DNA of 56,742 bases from Burkholderiaceae bacterium (lineage in GTDB: Bacteria > Pseudomonadota > Gammaproteobacteria > Burkholderiales > Burkholderiaceae_C), in the NCBI GenBank assembly GCA_014879655.1, contig JACSRS010000092.1, forward strand, positions 1-56,742, in the 5' to 3' direction. Below the pieces are notes generated by a model. The model did no database searches. It was given only the letters and a program-made list of their open reading frames with translations, and was not told the origin of the DNA. Positions 8,699 through 17,762 of this stretch are shown one piece after another. Each line of letters opens with the position of its first letter. Within the stretch, counting starts at the first letter, position 1. The position numbers were made by a program, and so were the translations under genes.

Positions 8699-9792
8699 GA
8701 CAGCTTGTCTCCCGTCGCGCCCGGTGCGTTCGTCGGACCGGCGCTGTGCCAGAGGCGGGCGGCCAGCGCCCTCCAGTCAACATCGCGCAGCGCTTCGCTG
8801 GCCAGGATCAACACAAACGCAATGCCTTGCAAAACCATCACGGAAGCATCGGGCAACCCCAGCCGGCGCTGAAGCAAGCTGCCTGCAGCGCCGAAGCCGC
8901 CAAACAGGATGGCCACCGGAATCACCGCCAGCGGGTTGTGGCGCGCCATGAACGCCACCAGAATGCCCGCGTAGCCGTAGCCCGAGATCAGCGAGGCATT
9001 GGCGCTGGTGTGCACCGCGGCCACTTCCACTGCGCCGGCCAGCCCGGCGCAGGCACCACCGAGGGCGCAGGCCATCAGGATCAGGCGCGAGGCGGGCAAG
9101 CCGACCAGTTGCGCGGTGCGCGGGTTGCCGCCGACGACGCGCAACGAGAAGCCCGATGCCGTCCGCCAGAGCCAGATCCCCAGGCCCACGCAGGCCAGCA
9201 CGCCCAGCACCAGACCCCAGTGAATGTCCGACCCGGCAATGCCGCCGATGCGCAAACCATCGGCCAGCGTGCTGGTTGACGGCTTGTTCAGGCTCGCCGG
9301 GTCGCGCAGCGGGCCCTCCACCGCATGTTTGAACAGGCCAATGGCCACGTAGGCCAGCAGCAGGCTGCTGATGGTTTCGTTGATGCCGCGGTACTGGCGC
9401 AGTGCGCCGGCCAGCATGATCCAAAACGCACCGGCCACCGCCCCTGCCACGGCAATGGCCACTGTGCCGGCCAGGTTGGCCGGCAGCGGCACCACCATGG
9501 GCAGGGCCGCACAGGACAGGCCGCCGAGCACCAGCGCCCCTTCGCCGCCGATGATGACCAGCCCGGCGCGAGCCGGGATGGCCACGCACAAGGCGGTAAG
9601 CATCAGAGGTGCCGCACGCTGCAGGGTGTTTTGCCACGAAAACCAGTCACCGAACGCGCCCCTGAACAGCAACACCCACACCTCGACCGGGCTGACGCCA
9701 CTGAACGCGACGAATACCCCGAAAAGCCCGAGCGCCGCCGTGATGGCCAACACCGGCAGGGCAAAATTGGCAACGCGGTCCCGGTTCATCAC
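8695..9792 (-). CDS. ABC transporter permease, BMP/nucleoside type (first subunit)
   Basis: A 365-residue integral membrane protein of the NupP/YufP type, with LMLTALCVAIPARAGLVIIGGEGALVL cut by a glycine-rich turn and INETISSLLLAYVA in the central part. A second ATG at 9789 could also be used. It follows the binding protein gene by 43 bases and overlaps the next permease. Together with the binding protein and the double ATPase this forms a complete importer, so nothing is missing from the transport system. Confidence 0.88.
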   Translation of the reverse strand: MMNRDRVANFALPVLAITAALGLFGVFVAFSGVSPVEVWVLLFRGAFGDWFSWQNTLQRAAPLMLTALCVAIPARAGLVIIGGEGALVLGGLSCAALPMVVPLPANLAGTVAIAVAGAVAGAFWIMLAGALRQYRGINETISSLLLAYVAIGLFKHAVEGPLRDPASLNKPSTSTLADGLRIGGIAGSDIHWGLVLGVLACVGLGIWLWRTASGFSLRVVGGNPRTAQLVGLPASRLILMACALGGACAGLAGAVEVAAVHTSANASLISGYGYAGILVAFMARHNPLAVIPVAILFGGFGAAGSLLQRRLGLPDASVMVLQGIAFVLILASEALRDVDWRALAARLWHSAGPTNAPGATGDKLS

Positions 9793-9835
9793 GCGGCAGG
9801 CGGCAAAAGCATCGGCAGGGGCGCGTGGCGGTGCA

Positions 9836-10942
9836 TCAGAAGCTTCCGTTGACGCCTTCGACCAGGTAGTTCATGCCCTCGAGCTTGAGATCTGCCTGCT
9901 TGAGGGTGGTGCCGGCCGGAATGACGACATTGCCTTTGTTGTCCTTGAGCGGACCGACAAAAATGTCAAAGCTGCCGGTCATCATCTTGGCCTTGATGCC
10001 GTCGGCCGTCTTGCGGGCCGGTTCGGTCACCATGGGCCCGTAAGGCGAGGTCTTGACGTAGCCTTCCTTGAGTCCGCCACGCAGGAAGTTCGGATGCGGC
10101 TTGCCCGACTTGGCCGCATCGACGAAGGTCATGTAGGCGGTGATCCAGTTCCACTCGGCGCCGGTCAGATAGGCCTGGGGCGCAAGTTTGGCCTGGCTGG
10201 CGTGATAGCCGCAGACCATCTTGCCGCGCTTGGCAGCCGACTCCACGATCACCTTGGGACCGTCCACGTGCATGGTGAAGACATCGCAACCCTGGTCGGC
10301 CAGGCTGTTGGTGGCTTCCGCCTCCTTGACGGGCATGGACCAGTCACCGGTGAAGATCACGCTGCACGTGATGCCGGGCTTGACCGAGCGTGCGCCCATG
10401 GTGAAGGCGTTGATGTTGCGCAGCACCTGCGGAATGGGCTTGGCGGCGATGAAGCCGAGCTTGCCGCTCTTGCTCATGTAGCCGGCCACAACACCGTTCA
10501 GGTACTGGCATTCATCGATATAGCCGAAGTAGCTGCCGACGTTCTTAGGGTGCTTGCCGTCGGTCCAGAGACCCCCGCAGTGGGCGAAGCGCACATCCGG
10601 ATGTTTGCCCGCCATAGCCAGCACGTGGGGCTCGAAATAGCCGTAAGAGGTGGGGAAAAGCAGCGTGGCGCCGTCCTGCGCAATCATGCCGGCCATCGCC
10701 TTCTGAACCGCGGCCGTTTCCGGCACGTTCTCTTCTTCCACCACCTTGATACCCGGCTTCTTCTTCAGTTCGGCGGCCGCCTCGGCCTGCGCCTGGTTGT
10801 AGCCGTAGTCGTCGCGAGGTCCGACGTAGATCACGCCGACCGTCAGCGGCTTCTGGCCGAATGCCAGCGGGCTCAGACCCGCAAGGCCCAGCGCGGCCAG
10901 GGATTTGAGGGAGTCGCGGCGATTGAAGGATGGATGGGTCAT
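9836..10942 (-). CDS. BMP-family (PnrA-like) ABC transporter substrate-binding protein
   Basis: A 368-residue periplasmic binding protein. The N-terminus has a twin-arginine-like motif (NRRDSLKSLAALGLAGL) ahead of an AFGQ cleavage region, so export may use the Tat route. The mature part starts LTVGVIYVGPRDDYGYN, the usual first strand of BMP proteins. I chose the ATG at 10942 because GGAG lies six bases upstream; an ATG at 10984 overlapping the atzH stop is possible but would give an atypical leader. The family binds nucleosides, purines and related compounds. Here the ligand is probably a nitrogen-rich heterocycle or amide, which is inference. Confidence 0.87.
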   Translation of the reverse strand: MTHPSFNRRDSLKSLAALGLAGLSPLAFGQKPLTVGVIYVGPRDDYGYNQAQAEAAAELKKKPGIKVVEEENVPETAAVQKAMAGMIAQDGATLLFPTSYGYFEPHVLAMAGKHPDVRFAHCGGLWTDGKHPKNVGSYFGYIDECQYLNGVVAGYMSKSGKLGFIAAKPIPQVLRNINAFTMGARSVKPGITCSVIFTGDWSMPVKEAEATNSLADQGCDVFTMHVDGPKVIVESAAKRGKMVCGYHASQAKLAPQAYLTGAEWNWITAYMTFVDAAKSGKPHPNFLRGGLKEGYVKTSPYGPMVTEPARKTADGIKAKMMTGSFDIFVGPLKDNKGNVVIPAGTTLKQADLKLEGMNYLVEGVNGSF

Positions 10943-10980
10943 GGTTTTCTCCGGTGGGGTGAGGGCAGGTTGTGCAGGAT

Positions 10981-11376
10981 TCATGCCATTGGCGGCGGTG
11001 CCGACAGCAGACTCACGTGGGCGGACACCACGCGCCAGCCTTGCGGCGTGCGCAGCCAGGTCTGGCTCTGGCGTCCGGTCTTGTCACTGCCTTTGCGGCA
11101 GAACTCGGTATTGGCCGTGGCGAAGTCACGGCCATAGGTGGTGATGACGGTGCGCAGCAGCTCACGTTCGAGCCCCTGCGCCGGCCGCGAAGCGCGGAAC
11201 GTCCGAATGGCTTCGGAGCCGTAAAGGTTTTCTGTCGCGCCATATCGCAAGGTGTGCGGGCTGTCCCAGAACAGTTCGTCCAGCACATCCACGTCATTGG
11301 TGACCAGCGCCGTTTCGTAGCGCGCGAAGACGGCCGATACTTCCGCCAGAACATCGGGAAGGTTGATCGCAATCAC
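10981..11376 (-). CDS. atzH: AtzH-like hydrolase (DUF3225, SnoaL/NTF2-like fold)
   Basis: A 131-residue protein of the DUF3225 type, named AtzH in cyanuric acid catabolism, where it deaminates dicarboxyammelide-type dead-end intermediates. Recognisable segments are [27 protein letters not shown] and [13 protein letters not shown]. The start is a GTG at 11376 sharing GTGA with the atzE stop, so the two genes are translationally coupled. A longer frame upstream is only the shadow of atzE. Family assignment is firm from sequence plus context (atzG-atzE-atzH order); the physiological substrate here is unproven. Confidence 0.83.
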   Translation of the reverse strand: MIAINLPDVLAEVSAVFARYETALVTNDVDVLDELFWDSPHTLRYGATENLYGSEAIRTFRASRPAQGLERELLRTVITTYGRDFATANTEFCRKGSDKTGRQSQTWLRTPQGWRVVSAHVSLLSAPPPMA

Positions 11377-12770
11377 AGGGCAGGCTCCTTGAGGTGGGCC
11401 ACGCCCGACTGCTGCAGCACCCATGCGGCGCGCAGGGCGAGGTCTTCGCGCCAGGGCGCGGCGATGATCTGCACGCCCAGCGGCAGCGCACCATTGCCTT
11501 CCGGCCACAGCGGCGCCGCCACCACGGGACAGCCGGCGAACGAGATGGGCTGGGTCAGCAACCCCATGGAAGGCCGGCAGGGCTGCTGCTGCCCGTTGAT
11601 GTCCAGCCACTCGGTGCCGATGACCGGGGCGCTGAGTGGGGTTGCCGGCGCCAGCAGCAGGTCCCAATGCCCGAACAGCGCGTTGACCTTGTCGCGGTAG
11701 ATGCGACGAAAGCGTTGTGCCTGCACGTACCAGGCGGCGGGTTGCAGCGCGCCGGCGATGAAGCGGTCCACCGACAGGGGTTCGAAGTCGGCAGCGCGCG
11801 TGCGCAGGTCGGCGAGGTGCAGGTTGCCGCCTTCGCTGGCCGAGATGATGAAGGCAGCGGCGCGGCCCAGCGCGGGGTCGGGCCATGCCGCCGTATCCGC
11901 CGCGCCCAGCACGTGCGCTGCGGCGTCGACGGCGGCGCGGGCCGCCGGAGTGGCATGCTCGTGGAAATAGCCACCGAGCACACCGATGCGAAAGCCTTGC
12001 AACCCGCGCTCCAGCAGCGGCATGGCGGGCTCGATGCGGGTCGTATGGCAGCCGGGATCCAGCGGATCGGGGCCCTGCATGGCGTCATAGGCCAGCGCCA
12101 GGCCTTGCACCGAATCGGCCAGCGGACCGAGATGGTCGATGCTGTGCACAAACGGATAGCTGCCGCGCCGCGACAGGCGACCGAAAGTGGGCTTCAAGCC
12201 CCACACGCCGCACAGCGACGCGGGCACCCGGATGGAGCCATTGGTGTCGCTGCCGAGTGTCAGCGGCACCTGCCCGGCGGCCACCGCCGCACCCGAACCG
12301 CCGGACGAGCCCCCGGCAATGCGGGTCAGGTCGTGCGGGTTGTGACAGGGACCGTAGTAGGTGTTCTCGGTGGTGAAGCCATAGGCGTACTCATCCATGT
12401 TCAAGGCGCCCACCAGCACGGCGCCGGCCGCCTGCAGGCGCTGAACCAGAACAGCGTCGGCAGCGGCCGGCGGGTGGCTGCGGTTGATTGTTGAACCCGC
12501 CAGCGTGACCTCGCCCGCCACGTCAAACAGGTTCTTCACCGCGTAGGGCACGCCGGCCAGCAGCCCCATGGCTTCGCCTCGGGCGCGGCGCGCATCGACG
12601 GCAGCGGCCTCGGCGCGGGCGCGGGCATAGACCTTGGTCGTGAAGGCGTTGACCCGGGCATCGGTGGCTTCGATGCGTGCGATGTACGTCTCCAGCACCT
12701 CGGCGGCGCTGCGATGGCCGGCGGCCACCTCGCTGGCGATCTGGTGCGATACGCTCAATGTGGTGTTCAT
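11373..12770 (-). CDS. atzE: AtzE-type 1-carboxybiuret hydrolase (amidase signature family)
   Basis: A 465-residue amidase-signature enzyme with the Lys79-cisSer155-Ser179 triad ([31 protein letters not shown]). The pairing with a DUF4089 protein directly upstream and AtzH downstream identifies it as AtzE, which turns 1-carboxybiuret into 1,3-dicarboxyurea and ammonia in complex with AtzG. It starts six bases after atzG ends. Without the context it would only be called an amidase or GatA-like protein, but no gatB or gatC is present, so tRNA amidation is unlikely. Confidence 0.87.
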   Translation of the reverse strand: MNTTLSVSHQIASEVAAGHRSAAEVLETYIARIEATDARVNAFTTKVYARARAEAAAVDARRARGEAMGLLAGVPYAVKNLFDVAGEVTLAGSTINRSHPPAAADAVLVQRLQAAGAVLVGALNMDEYAYGFTTENTYYGPCHNPHDLTRIAGGSSGGSGAAVAAGQVPLTLGSDTNGSIRVPASLCGVWGLKPTFGRLSRRGSYPFVHSIDHLGPLADSVQGLALAYDAMQGPDPLDPGCHTTRIEPAMPLLERGLQGFRIGVLGGYFHEHATPAARAAVDAAAHVLGAADTAAWPDPALGRAAAFIISASEGGNLHLADLRTRAADFEPLSVDRFIAGALQPAAWYVQAQRFRRIYRDKVNALFGHWDLLLAPATPLSAPVIGTEWLDINGQQQPCRPSMGLLTQPISFAGCPVVAAPLWPEGNGALPLGVQIIAAPWREDLALRAAWVLQQSGVAHLKEPAL

Positions 12771-12776
12771 GGCTGT

Positions 12777-13001
12777 TCAGGTTGAAGGCTCGCCGGGCCC
12801 ATGGGGCAGGGGCACGTAGATCTGGGCCGGTTCAGCCTCCGGCGGCAATTCGACCGCTTCCAGCATCGCGGCCATGGCGGCCGTGCGCTGCAGATGGGCG
12901 GCCACCCGAAGCACCTGTTCGTCGTCCAGCGGCAAGCCCAGCACGGCGGCACTGGCGCGTACATAGGTCTGGATCTGATCGGGGTCCGTGACGTGGCTCA
13001 T
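12777..13001 (-). CDS. atzG: AtzG, small subunit of carboxybiuret hydrolase (DUF4089)
   Basis: A 74-residue helical protein with the DUF4089 pattern (IQTYVRASAAVLGLPLDDEQ, then RVAAHLQRTAAMAAMLE and a proline-rich tail ending PAQIYVPLP). AtzG holds AtzE as a heterotetramer, in a manner reminiscent of GatC with GatA. Its ATG overlaps the stop of the preceding ABC ATPase gene by four bases, and atzE follows at once, as expected for co-translated subunits. Confidence 0.85.
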   Translation of the reverse strand: MSHVTDPDQIQTYVRASAAVLGLPLDDEQVLRVAAHLQRTAAMAAMLEAVELPPEAEPAQIYVPLPHGPGEPST

Positions 13002-13819
13002 CGCCGCACCTCCCGCTGGAAGATCTCCAGACTGCGCTTCTTGGCACTGATGAAGGTCGGCTCGGAGAGCGTTTCGACGGTGCGCGGCCGCGGATCGCCA
13101 TACGGCAGGATTTCCGCCACCCGGGTGGGTCGTTTGGTCAGCAGCAGCACCTGGTCGGCCAGGTAGACGGCTTCTTCCAGGTCGTGCGACACCAGCAGCA
13201 TGGTGGTGCCGGTCTGCATGAACACCTCCTGCAGCTTCTCGCGGATGAACAACGTCATCTCGAAGTCCAGCGCCGAGAACGGTTCGTCCAGGAACAGCAC
13301 CTCGGGGTTGTTCGCCAGCGCCCGCATGATGGACGCCGTCTGCTGCTGCCCGCCCGACAGCTCATACGGATAGCGGTTGAGGTCGAACTTGACGTCAAAA
13401 GACGCCACCAGCTCGGCCATGCGGCGGTCCACGTCGGCCTTGCTTTTGCCTTCGAGCTTGAGCGGGTAGGCGATGTTGTCGATGGTGCGCATCCAGGGGA
13501 ACATCGCTTCGCGGTAGTTCTGGAACACGTAGCCGATCTTGGTGTCCTTGAGGCTCTTGCCGTCAAACAGGATTTCGCCGCTGTCGATGGGCACCAGCCC
13601 GGCGATCATGTTGATCAGCGTGCTCTTGCCGCAGCCGTTCGGGCCGAACACCGAGACGATCCGGTGCTTGGGGATGTCGAGATCGAAGTTCTCGTACAAC
13701 GGCCAGCCAGCGAAGTATTTCGTCAGACCGCGGATCGTGATGTGCGTGCCGGCCGGGCCGGGCACAAACACCGGAGTGGGTGCATCGGCATACACCGGGC
13801 CATTCAAGACAGCGTTCAT
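12998..13819 (-). CDS. ABC transporter ATPase, NitT/TauT type
   Basis: A 273-residue single-domain ATPase with Walker A GPNGCGKST, Q-loop VFQNYREAMFPW, signature LSGGQQQTASI, Walker B VLFLDEP and the H-loop histidine in LLVSHDLEEAV. The length and FPW after the Q-loop are typical of taurine/nitrate/sulfonate-type importers. The ATG at 13819 overlaps the permease stop by four bases. It forms a full importer with the permease and binding protein upstream. The substrate is likely a small nitrogen compound such as a pyrimidine-like or amide ligand; this is inferred from the operon. Confidence 0.88.
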   Translation of the reverse strand: MNAVLNGPVYADAPTPVFVPGPAGTHITIRGLTKYFAGWPLYENFDLDIPKHRIVSVFGPNGCGKSTLINMIAGLVPIDSGEILFDGKSLKDTKIGYVFQNYREAMFPWMRTIDNIAYPLKLEGKSKADVDRRMAELVASFDVKFDLNRYPYELSGGQQQTASIMRALANNPEVLFLDEPFSALDFEMTLFIREKLQEVFMQTGTTMLLVSHDLEEAVYLADQVLLLTKRPTRVAEILPYGDPRPRTVETLSEPTFISAKKRSLEIFQREVRR

Positions 13820-14703
13820 CGTCCGCTCCAGTGCACGATTTTTCGCTCCAGTACCAGGAACAGGACATTCAGCGCGTAGCCCAGGGCTCCGGCTGCGAGG
13901 ATGGAGGCGTACATGTCGCGCACGTTCATCACCTGTTGCGAATTGATGATGCGGTTGCCCAGACCACTGTCGGCACCGATGAACATCTCGGCCACGATCA
14001 CGATCACCAGCGCCATCGACACGGCAGAGCGCAAGCCGACGAAGCTCGGCTGCAGGCTCTCCCACACCAGCACGTCCTTGAAGATCTGCCAGCGCGTCGC
14101 GCCCATGACCTTGGCCGCCATCACCCGCTGTTTGCGGGCATTGATGACGCCGTAGGCGCTGTTGAAGACCACGATCAGGAAGGCGCCAAACGCGGCAATG
14201 GCAACCTTGTTGATATCGGTCACCCCGAAGACCATCAGAAACAGCGGGATCAGGGCAGACGACGGCGTGGAGCGGAAGAAGTCGATCAGGAACTCCACGC
14301 TGCGGTAGGCCTTTTCGTTGCTGCCCAGCAGCACGCCCAGGGGCATGCCGAATGCGGCGGCGATCAGGAAGGCCTGCAGCGTTCGCCAGACGGTGACGGC
14401 AAAGTCCCTCAGCAGCGGCCCGCCAGCCAGACCCTTCACCAGCGCACCAATGGCGTCCAGCGGCGGCGGCAGCAGCAAGGCCTTGATGAAGCCGGTGCGA
14501 ACGGCCAGGTCCCACAGGATGAACAGCACCACCGGCCCGATGAAGGGCAGGAAGCGTTCCCATTGCGCCGCTTTCGGGGGCGCCACAGGCGCATTGGCTG
14601 CCGGCGGCACCCAGGCCCGCGACCTGCCCGCGGCTTGCGCCGGGACTGGGGCCTTCTTGTCGTTCACGGCGGCAAGAGGTGAGACTGCGCCCATCTCGAT
14701 CAA
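13816..14703 (-). CDS. ABC transporter permease, NitT/TauT type
   Basis: A 295-residue permease with an unusually long, Ala/Pro-rich N-terminal extension (about residues 1-48) before the first membrane segment. The cytoplasmic coupling motif is the EAA-like stretch AAKVMGATRWQIFKDVLVW. About six transmembrane segments follow, typical of BPD_transp_1 permeases. It overlaps both its neighbours by four bases (binding protein upstream, ATPase downstream). An internal start at about residue 48 would remove the extension, but a clear ribosome binding site for it is not visible. Confidence 0.87.
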   Translation of the reverse strand: MIEMGAVSPLAAVNDKKAPVPAQAAGRSRAWVPPAANAPVAPPKAAQWERFLPFIGPVVLFILWDLAVRTGFIKALLLPPPLDAIGALVKGLAGGPLLRDFAVTVWRTLQAFLIAAAFGMPLGVLLGSNEKAYRSVEFLIDFFRSTPSSALIPLFLMVFGVTDINKVAIAAFGAFLIVVFNSAYGVINARKQRVMAAKVMGATRWQIFKDVLVWESLQPSFVGLRSAVSMALVIVIVAEMFIGADSGLGNRIINSQQVMNVRDMYASILAAGALGYALNVLFLVLERKIVHWSGR

Positions 14704-15719
14704 CCCTTGAACAGCATCGTGTCGACCATCAGGCGGGAGCTGAAGATGCCCTTTTCGCTGAACAGGTCGAAGAATTTCTGGAAGTAGGCGACATCCGACG
14801 GCGTGAATTCGTTGTACATCGTGTAGGCGGCCAGCGGCACCTCGGCGGTGAGCGCGCCTTCGATCGGGGTGTAGTTCTTGAGGAACTGGCGAGCCTCGGT
14901 GGACTTGCTGCGCACAAAGGCCACCCCTTTGCCGTAGGCGGCGATGTACTTCCTGGCCTCTTCAGGATGCTTCTTGATGAATGCAGCGGTGAGCGAGGCC
15001 GAGCCGCCAAACCAGGGTGCCATCGGATCACCCAGCACATAGCGGGCAATGACGCCGGCTTCGAGCGTGCGGGTGGTGCCGTTCAGGCGTCCGATGGTGC
15101 CCGTGGGCTCCAGCGTGTAGGCGCCATCGATCTGGCCGGCCGCAATTGCAGCCACGTGCTGACCGATGGGCAGCTCGACCACCGTTGCGCCGGTGGCGCC
15201 GCCACGCTCTAGCACGGTCTTGGCCAGCGTGACGTTCTGGATGCCCGGTCCACTGCCGATTCGCTTGCCCTTGAGATCGGCGATGGTCTTGGCGGTGCTG
15301 GCGGCGGGGACGATCACCTCGTCCAGCACATGCTTGGCGTTGCTGGGGTTGGAGCAGAATATCTTGAAGGTACCCGGCGCCGCGATCTCCCCGATGGCGA
15401 TGTTGGCCGAGCCAGTTCCGTTGGCGCTGCCGTCGCAGCGGTCGGACAACATGGCTTCCATGATCTGCTGGGCGCCGGCGAACTTGAGCACCTCGACGTT
15501 CAGGCCGGCCTCCTTGAAGTAGCCGAGCTCGACCGCCGAATAGAACGGCAGGCCGGCTGCGATGGGCCAGTAACCGACTCGGATCTTGGGACCGCTCTGC
15601 GCACGCACGATGGCTGGCGCGCCCAGCAGGCCCAGGGCAGCCGTGCTTGCTCCGGCTTGCAGCAGGTGTCGGCGCGATGGACTGGCAAGGCGCGATGAAA
15701 GGGGTCGGGTTGTGGTCAT
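14700..15719 (-). CDS. ABC transporter substrate-binding protein, NitT/TauT (NMT1/THI5-like) type
   Basis: A 339-residue periplasmic protein with a Tat-like leader (SPSRRHLLQAG, then AALGLLGAPAIVRAQ) and the NMT1-like opening KIRVGYWPIAAGLPFYSAVE. Other segments such as LKGKRIGSGPGIQN match the SsuA/TauA/ThiY group. The ATG at 15719 has AGGAG nearby. It is the first transporter gene after atzF, 59 bases downstream, with no terminator between, so it belongs to the same transcript. Confidence 0.88.
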   Translation of the reverse strand: MTTTRPLSSRLASPSRRHLLQAGASTAALGLLGAPAIVRAQSGPKIRVGYWPIAAGLPFYSAVELGYFKEAGLNVEVLKFAGAQQIMEAMLSDRCDGSANGTGSANIAIGEIAAPGTFKIFCSNPSNAKHVLDEVIVPAASTAKTIADLKGKRIGSGPGIQNVTLAKTVLERGGATGATVVELPIGQHVAAIAAGQIDGAYTLEPTGTIGRLNGTTRTLEAGVIARYVLGDPMAPWFGGSASLTAAFIKKHPEEARKYIAAYGKGVAFVRSKSTEARQFLKNYTPIEGALTAEVPLAAYTMYNEFTPSDVAYFQKFFDLFSEKGIFSSRLMVDTMLFKG

Positions 15720-15778
15720 GGTGAACTCCTGAAGGTGAATGACGTGATTGAAGATTTCGGTGTCGTGATGCGGATCGG

Positions 15779-17515
15779 TCAGCCCTTGAGTGACGCGATG
15801 TAGGCGCGCCAGCCGCCCAGTTCCGTGATGTCCTGAGCGCCCTGCGTCGCCAGGGCCTCGCAGACAAAGCCTTGCACGCTGCTGCCGTCGGCCAGTTGCA
15901 GCGTTCCGATGCCGAGCGGCGCGGGTATCAGGGCCACAAAGGAACCGTAGTGGGCAACCGGCATTTCCCAGATTTCCAAGGCGATGCGTCCGCCCGTGTT
16001 GTCGGCCACCCGCAGCAGGCCGGGCTTGGGCGGGGTTGTTCCCGGCAGGGCGAAGAAGCGATAGTGAGGGGCTGTTTCTGTGGTGGCCAGCAGGCGGGCG
16101 CCTCGCTCGGTCAGCTGGGCGTTGAGCGGCATGCCGGAGAGGTGGGCGCCGACGACGGCGACTTTGACCGTGGCATCGGCACGCAAGCCGGCAATGACCT
16201 GTGGCTGCGGCAGGGGATTTTCTGTGGCGCCCTGGTTCAGTCCGGTCAGCTGGTGGTAGCGCTGGCCGAGTTCGGCCAGCTGCCAGTCGCTCGCGCACGG
16301 GCCGATCAGGGTGACGCCGAAGGGCAGGCCATCGGGCCGGATGCTGCTGGGCACGGCCAGAGCGGCGTAGTCCAGCAGGTTCACAAAGTTTGTGTAAGCG
16401 CCCAGGTTGCGGTTCAGCGTCACCGGGTTGGCCAGCATGTCGGCGATGGTGTAGTGGGTGGGCGCGGTGGGCACCAGCATCACGTCCATGCCTTGCCACA
16501 AGGCGGCAGCCTGTTGGCCCAGGGCCCGCAGCCGGGTCTGCGTCTCGAACAGGTCGGCGGCGCTGTAGCCACGTCCGCGCGCGATGATGCTGCGCACCGG
16601 TTCGATGACGTCCTGCTCATGGGCGTCGAAGAAGGTGCGCACGGCCGCGTAGCGCTCGGCCACCAGCGCACTGTCGTACAGCAGCGCGGCTGCCGTGGCC
16701 AGCGGGGCATAGTCGATGGGCACCGGCGTGCCACCCAGCGACCGCAGGCGGGTGACGGCATCCGCAAATGCGGCTTCCGCGAGGACATCACCGTCAAACG
16801 TCAGCTGGTCCGGCACGCCGAACCGGAACTGCGCCGGCAGCGTCACGGGCGTCAGCGCCAGAGAACGTGCGTACGGGTCGGCCGCGTCATAACCGCTGGC
16901 GACTTCGAGCACCCGCGCCGCCAGCGCCACGCTACCGGCGAAGACGGACACGCAGTCGACGCTCTGTGCGGCCGGTACCACACCCCTCGTGCTGATCAGA
17001 CCCTTGGTCGGCTTCAGACCGACGATGTTGTTCAGTCCCGCGGGCACGCGGCCCGAGCCGGCCGTGTCGGTGCCCAGGGCAAAGTCCACCTGCCCCGTTG
17101 CGACGACGTAGGCCGAACCGGAGCTGGAGCCACCCGCGACACAGGTCGGGTTGAAGGCGTTGGGGACGGCGCCATAGGGTGAGCGCGTGCCGTTAAGGCC
17201 GCAGGCAAACTGGTCCAGGTTGGTCTTGCCGACCAGCAATGCACCGGCGTCCAGCAGGCGTTGCACCACTTTGGCGTGGACCTCGGGCTGGTACGCAAAG
17301 GCCGGACAGCCCGCCGTGGTGGGCAGACCCGCCACGTCGATATTGTCCTTGACGGCAAAGCGCAGACCCGCCAGCGGCCCTTTCTCGACCGTCTGCATGG
17401 GGCTCGCAAGACGGGTAATCCAGGCCTGCGGCGCAAAGCCGTCGGCGCCTTCCGGCGGAGCATCGATTGTTGATTCGGCAAATGTGCCAGCATGCACCAT
17501 GTTTGAGCATCCCAT
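15779..17515 (-). CDS. atzF: Allophanate hydrolase (AtzF/DUR2 type)
   Basis: A 578-residue two-domain protein. The N-terminal amidase domain (about 1-440) carries Lys56 (AVKDNID), cis-Ser130 (AGGSSSGSA) and nucleophile Ser154 (GTDTAGSGR), with GLKPTKGLISTRGVVP typical of allophanate hydrolases. The C-terminal domain (about 450-575) is the allophanate hydrolase C-terminal fold seen in AtzF, which supports decarboxylation to two ammonia and CO2. It is the first gene of the operon behind a sigma54 promoter. Because the predicted transcript starts near 17523, the internal ATG at 17500 may be the real start. No urea carboxylase gene is nearby, so allophanate probably comes from biuret or carboxybiuret. 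Confidence 0.92.
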   Translation of the reverse strand: MGCSNMVHAGTFAESTIDAPPEGADGFAPQAWITRLASPMQTVEKGPLAGLRFAVKDNIDVAGLPTTAGCPAFAYQPEVHAKVVQRLLDAGALLVGKTNLDQFACGLNGTRSPYGAVPNAFNPTCVAGGSSSGSAYVVATGQVDFALGTDTAGSGRVPAGLNNIVGLKPTKGLISTRGVVPAAQSVDCVSVFAGSVALAARVLEVASGYDAADPYARSLALTPVTLPAQFRFGVPDQLTFDGDVLAEAAFADAVTRLRSLGGTPVPIDYAPLATAAALLYDSALVAERYAAVRTFFDAHEQDVIEPVRSIIARGRGYSAADLFETQTRLRALGQQAAALWQGMDVMLVPTAPTHYTIADMLANPVTLNRNLGAYTNFVNLLDYAALAVPSSIRPDGLPFGVTLIGPCASDWQLAELGQRYHQLTGLNQGATENPLPQPQVIAGLRADATVKVAVVGAHLSGMPLNAQLTERGARLLATTETAPHYRFFALPGTTPPKPGLLRVADNTGGRIALEIWEMPVAHYGSFVALIPAPLGIGTLQLADGSSVQGFVCEALATQGAQDITELGGWRAYIASLKG

Positions 17516-17532
17516 CTTGTATCCAAGGTGAG

Positions 17533-17549
17533 ATGCAATGTCTGTGCCA
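17533..17549 (-). promoter_or_regulatory. Sigma54 (-24/-12) promoter of the atzF operon
   Basis: On the minus strand the sequence reads TGGCAC-AGACA-TTGCAT, matching the sigma54 consensus TGGCAC-N5-TTGCW with correct spacing. It lies 18-34 bases before the atzF ATG at 17515 and implies a transcript start near 17523. I found no convincing NtrC enhancer upstream, only half-site-like GCACC/GGTGC words near 17571-17584. Confidence 0.8.
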
Positions 17550-17692
17550 GATCGCCCGGCGACCGGTCATGCACCGGGTGCTGTGTGCCGGGCGAGTGAT
17601 CCGGTTGGTGCTTCGCGCTGGCGGGAGCCGTGCGCCGTCGTGCCGACCCGGTTGGCGCCCGGGGCGACGGACACCCCTGCCGCCCTTCAGAG

Positions 17693-17762
17693 CCTTTTTT
17701 TACGCTTTTTTGGCATCAGCCCAGCGTCATATCGTCGATTGTTGCTATTGAATCAGGATTGA
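17693..17762 (+). repeat. CCAGCGTC-core dispersed repeat, copy D
   Basis: T-rich start (CCTTTTTTTACGCTTTTTTG), core CCAGCGTC at 17721-17728, tail TTGTTGCTATTGAATCAGG. Its end supplies the TGA stop of rsmI on the other strand, as copy C does for the gntR gene. Confidence 0.8.

Noticed and set aside
11373-12770. AtzE as GatA of the tRNA-dependent amidotransferase
   Set aside because: No gatB or gatC is nearby, while AtzG, AtzH and AtzF are, in the order known from carboxybiuret degradation.
2990-17515. A cyanuric acid hydrolase or triazine pathway inside the operon
   Set aside because: No AtzD/TrzD-like or AtzA-C-like protein is encoded; every frame in the operon is accounted for by other families.
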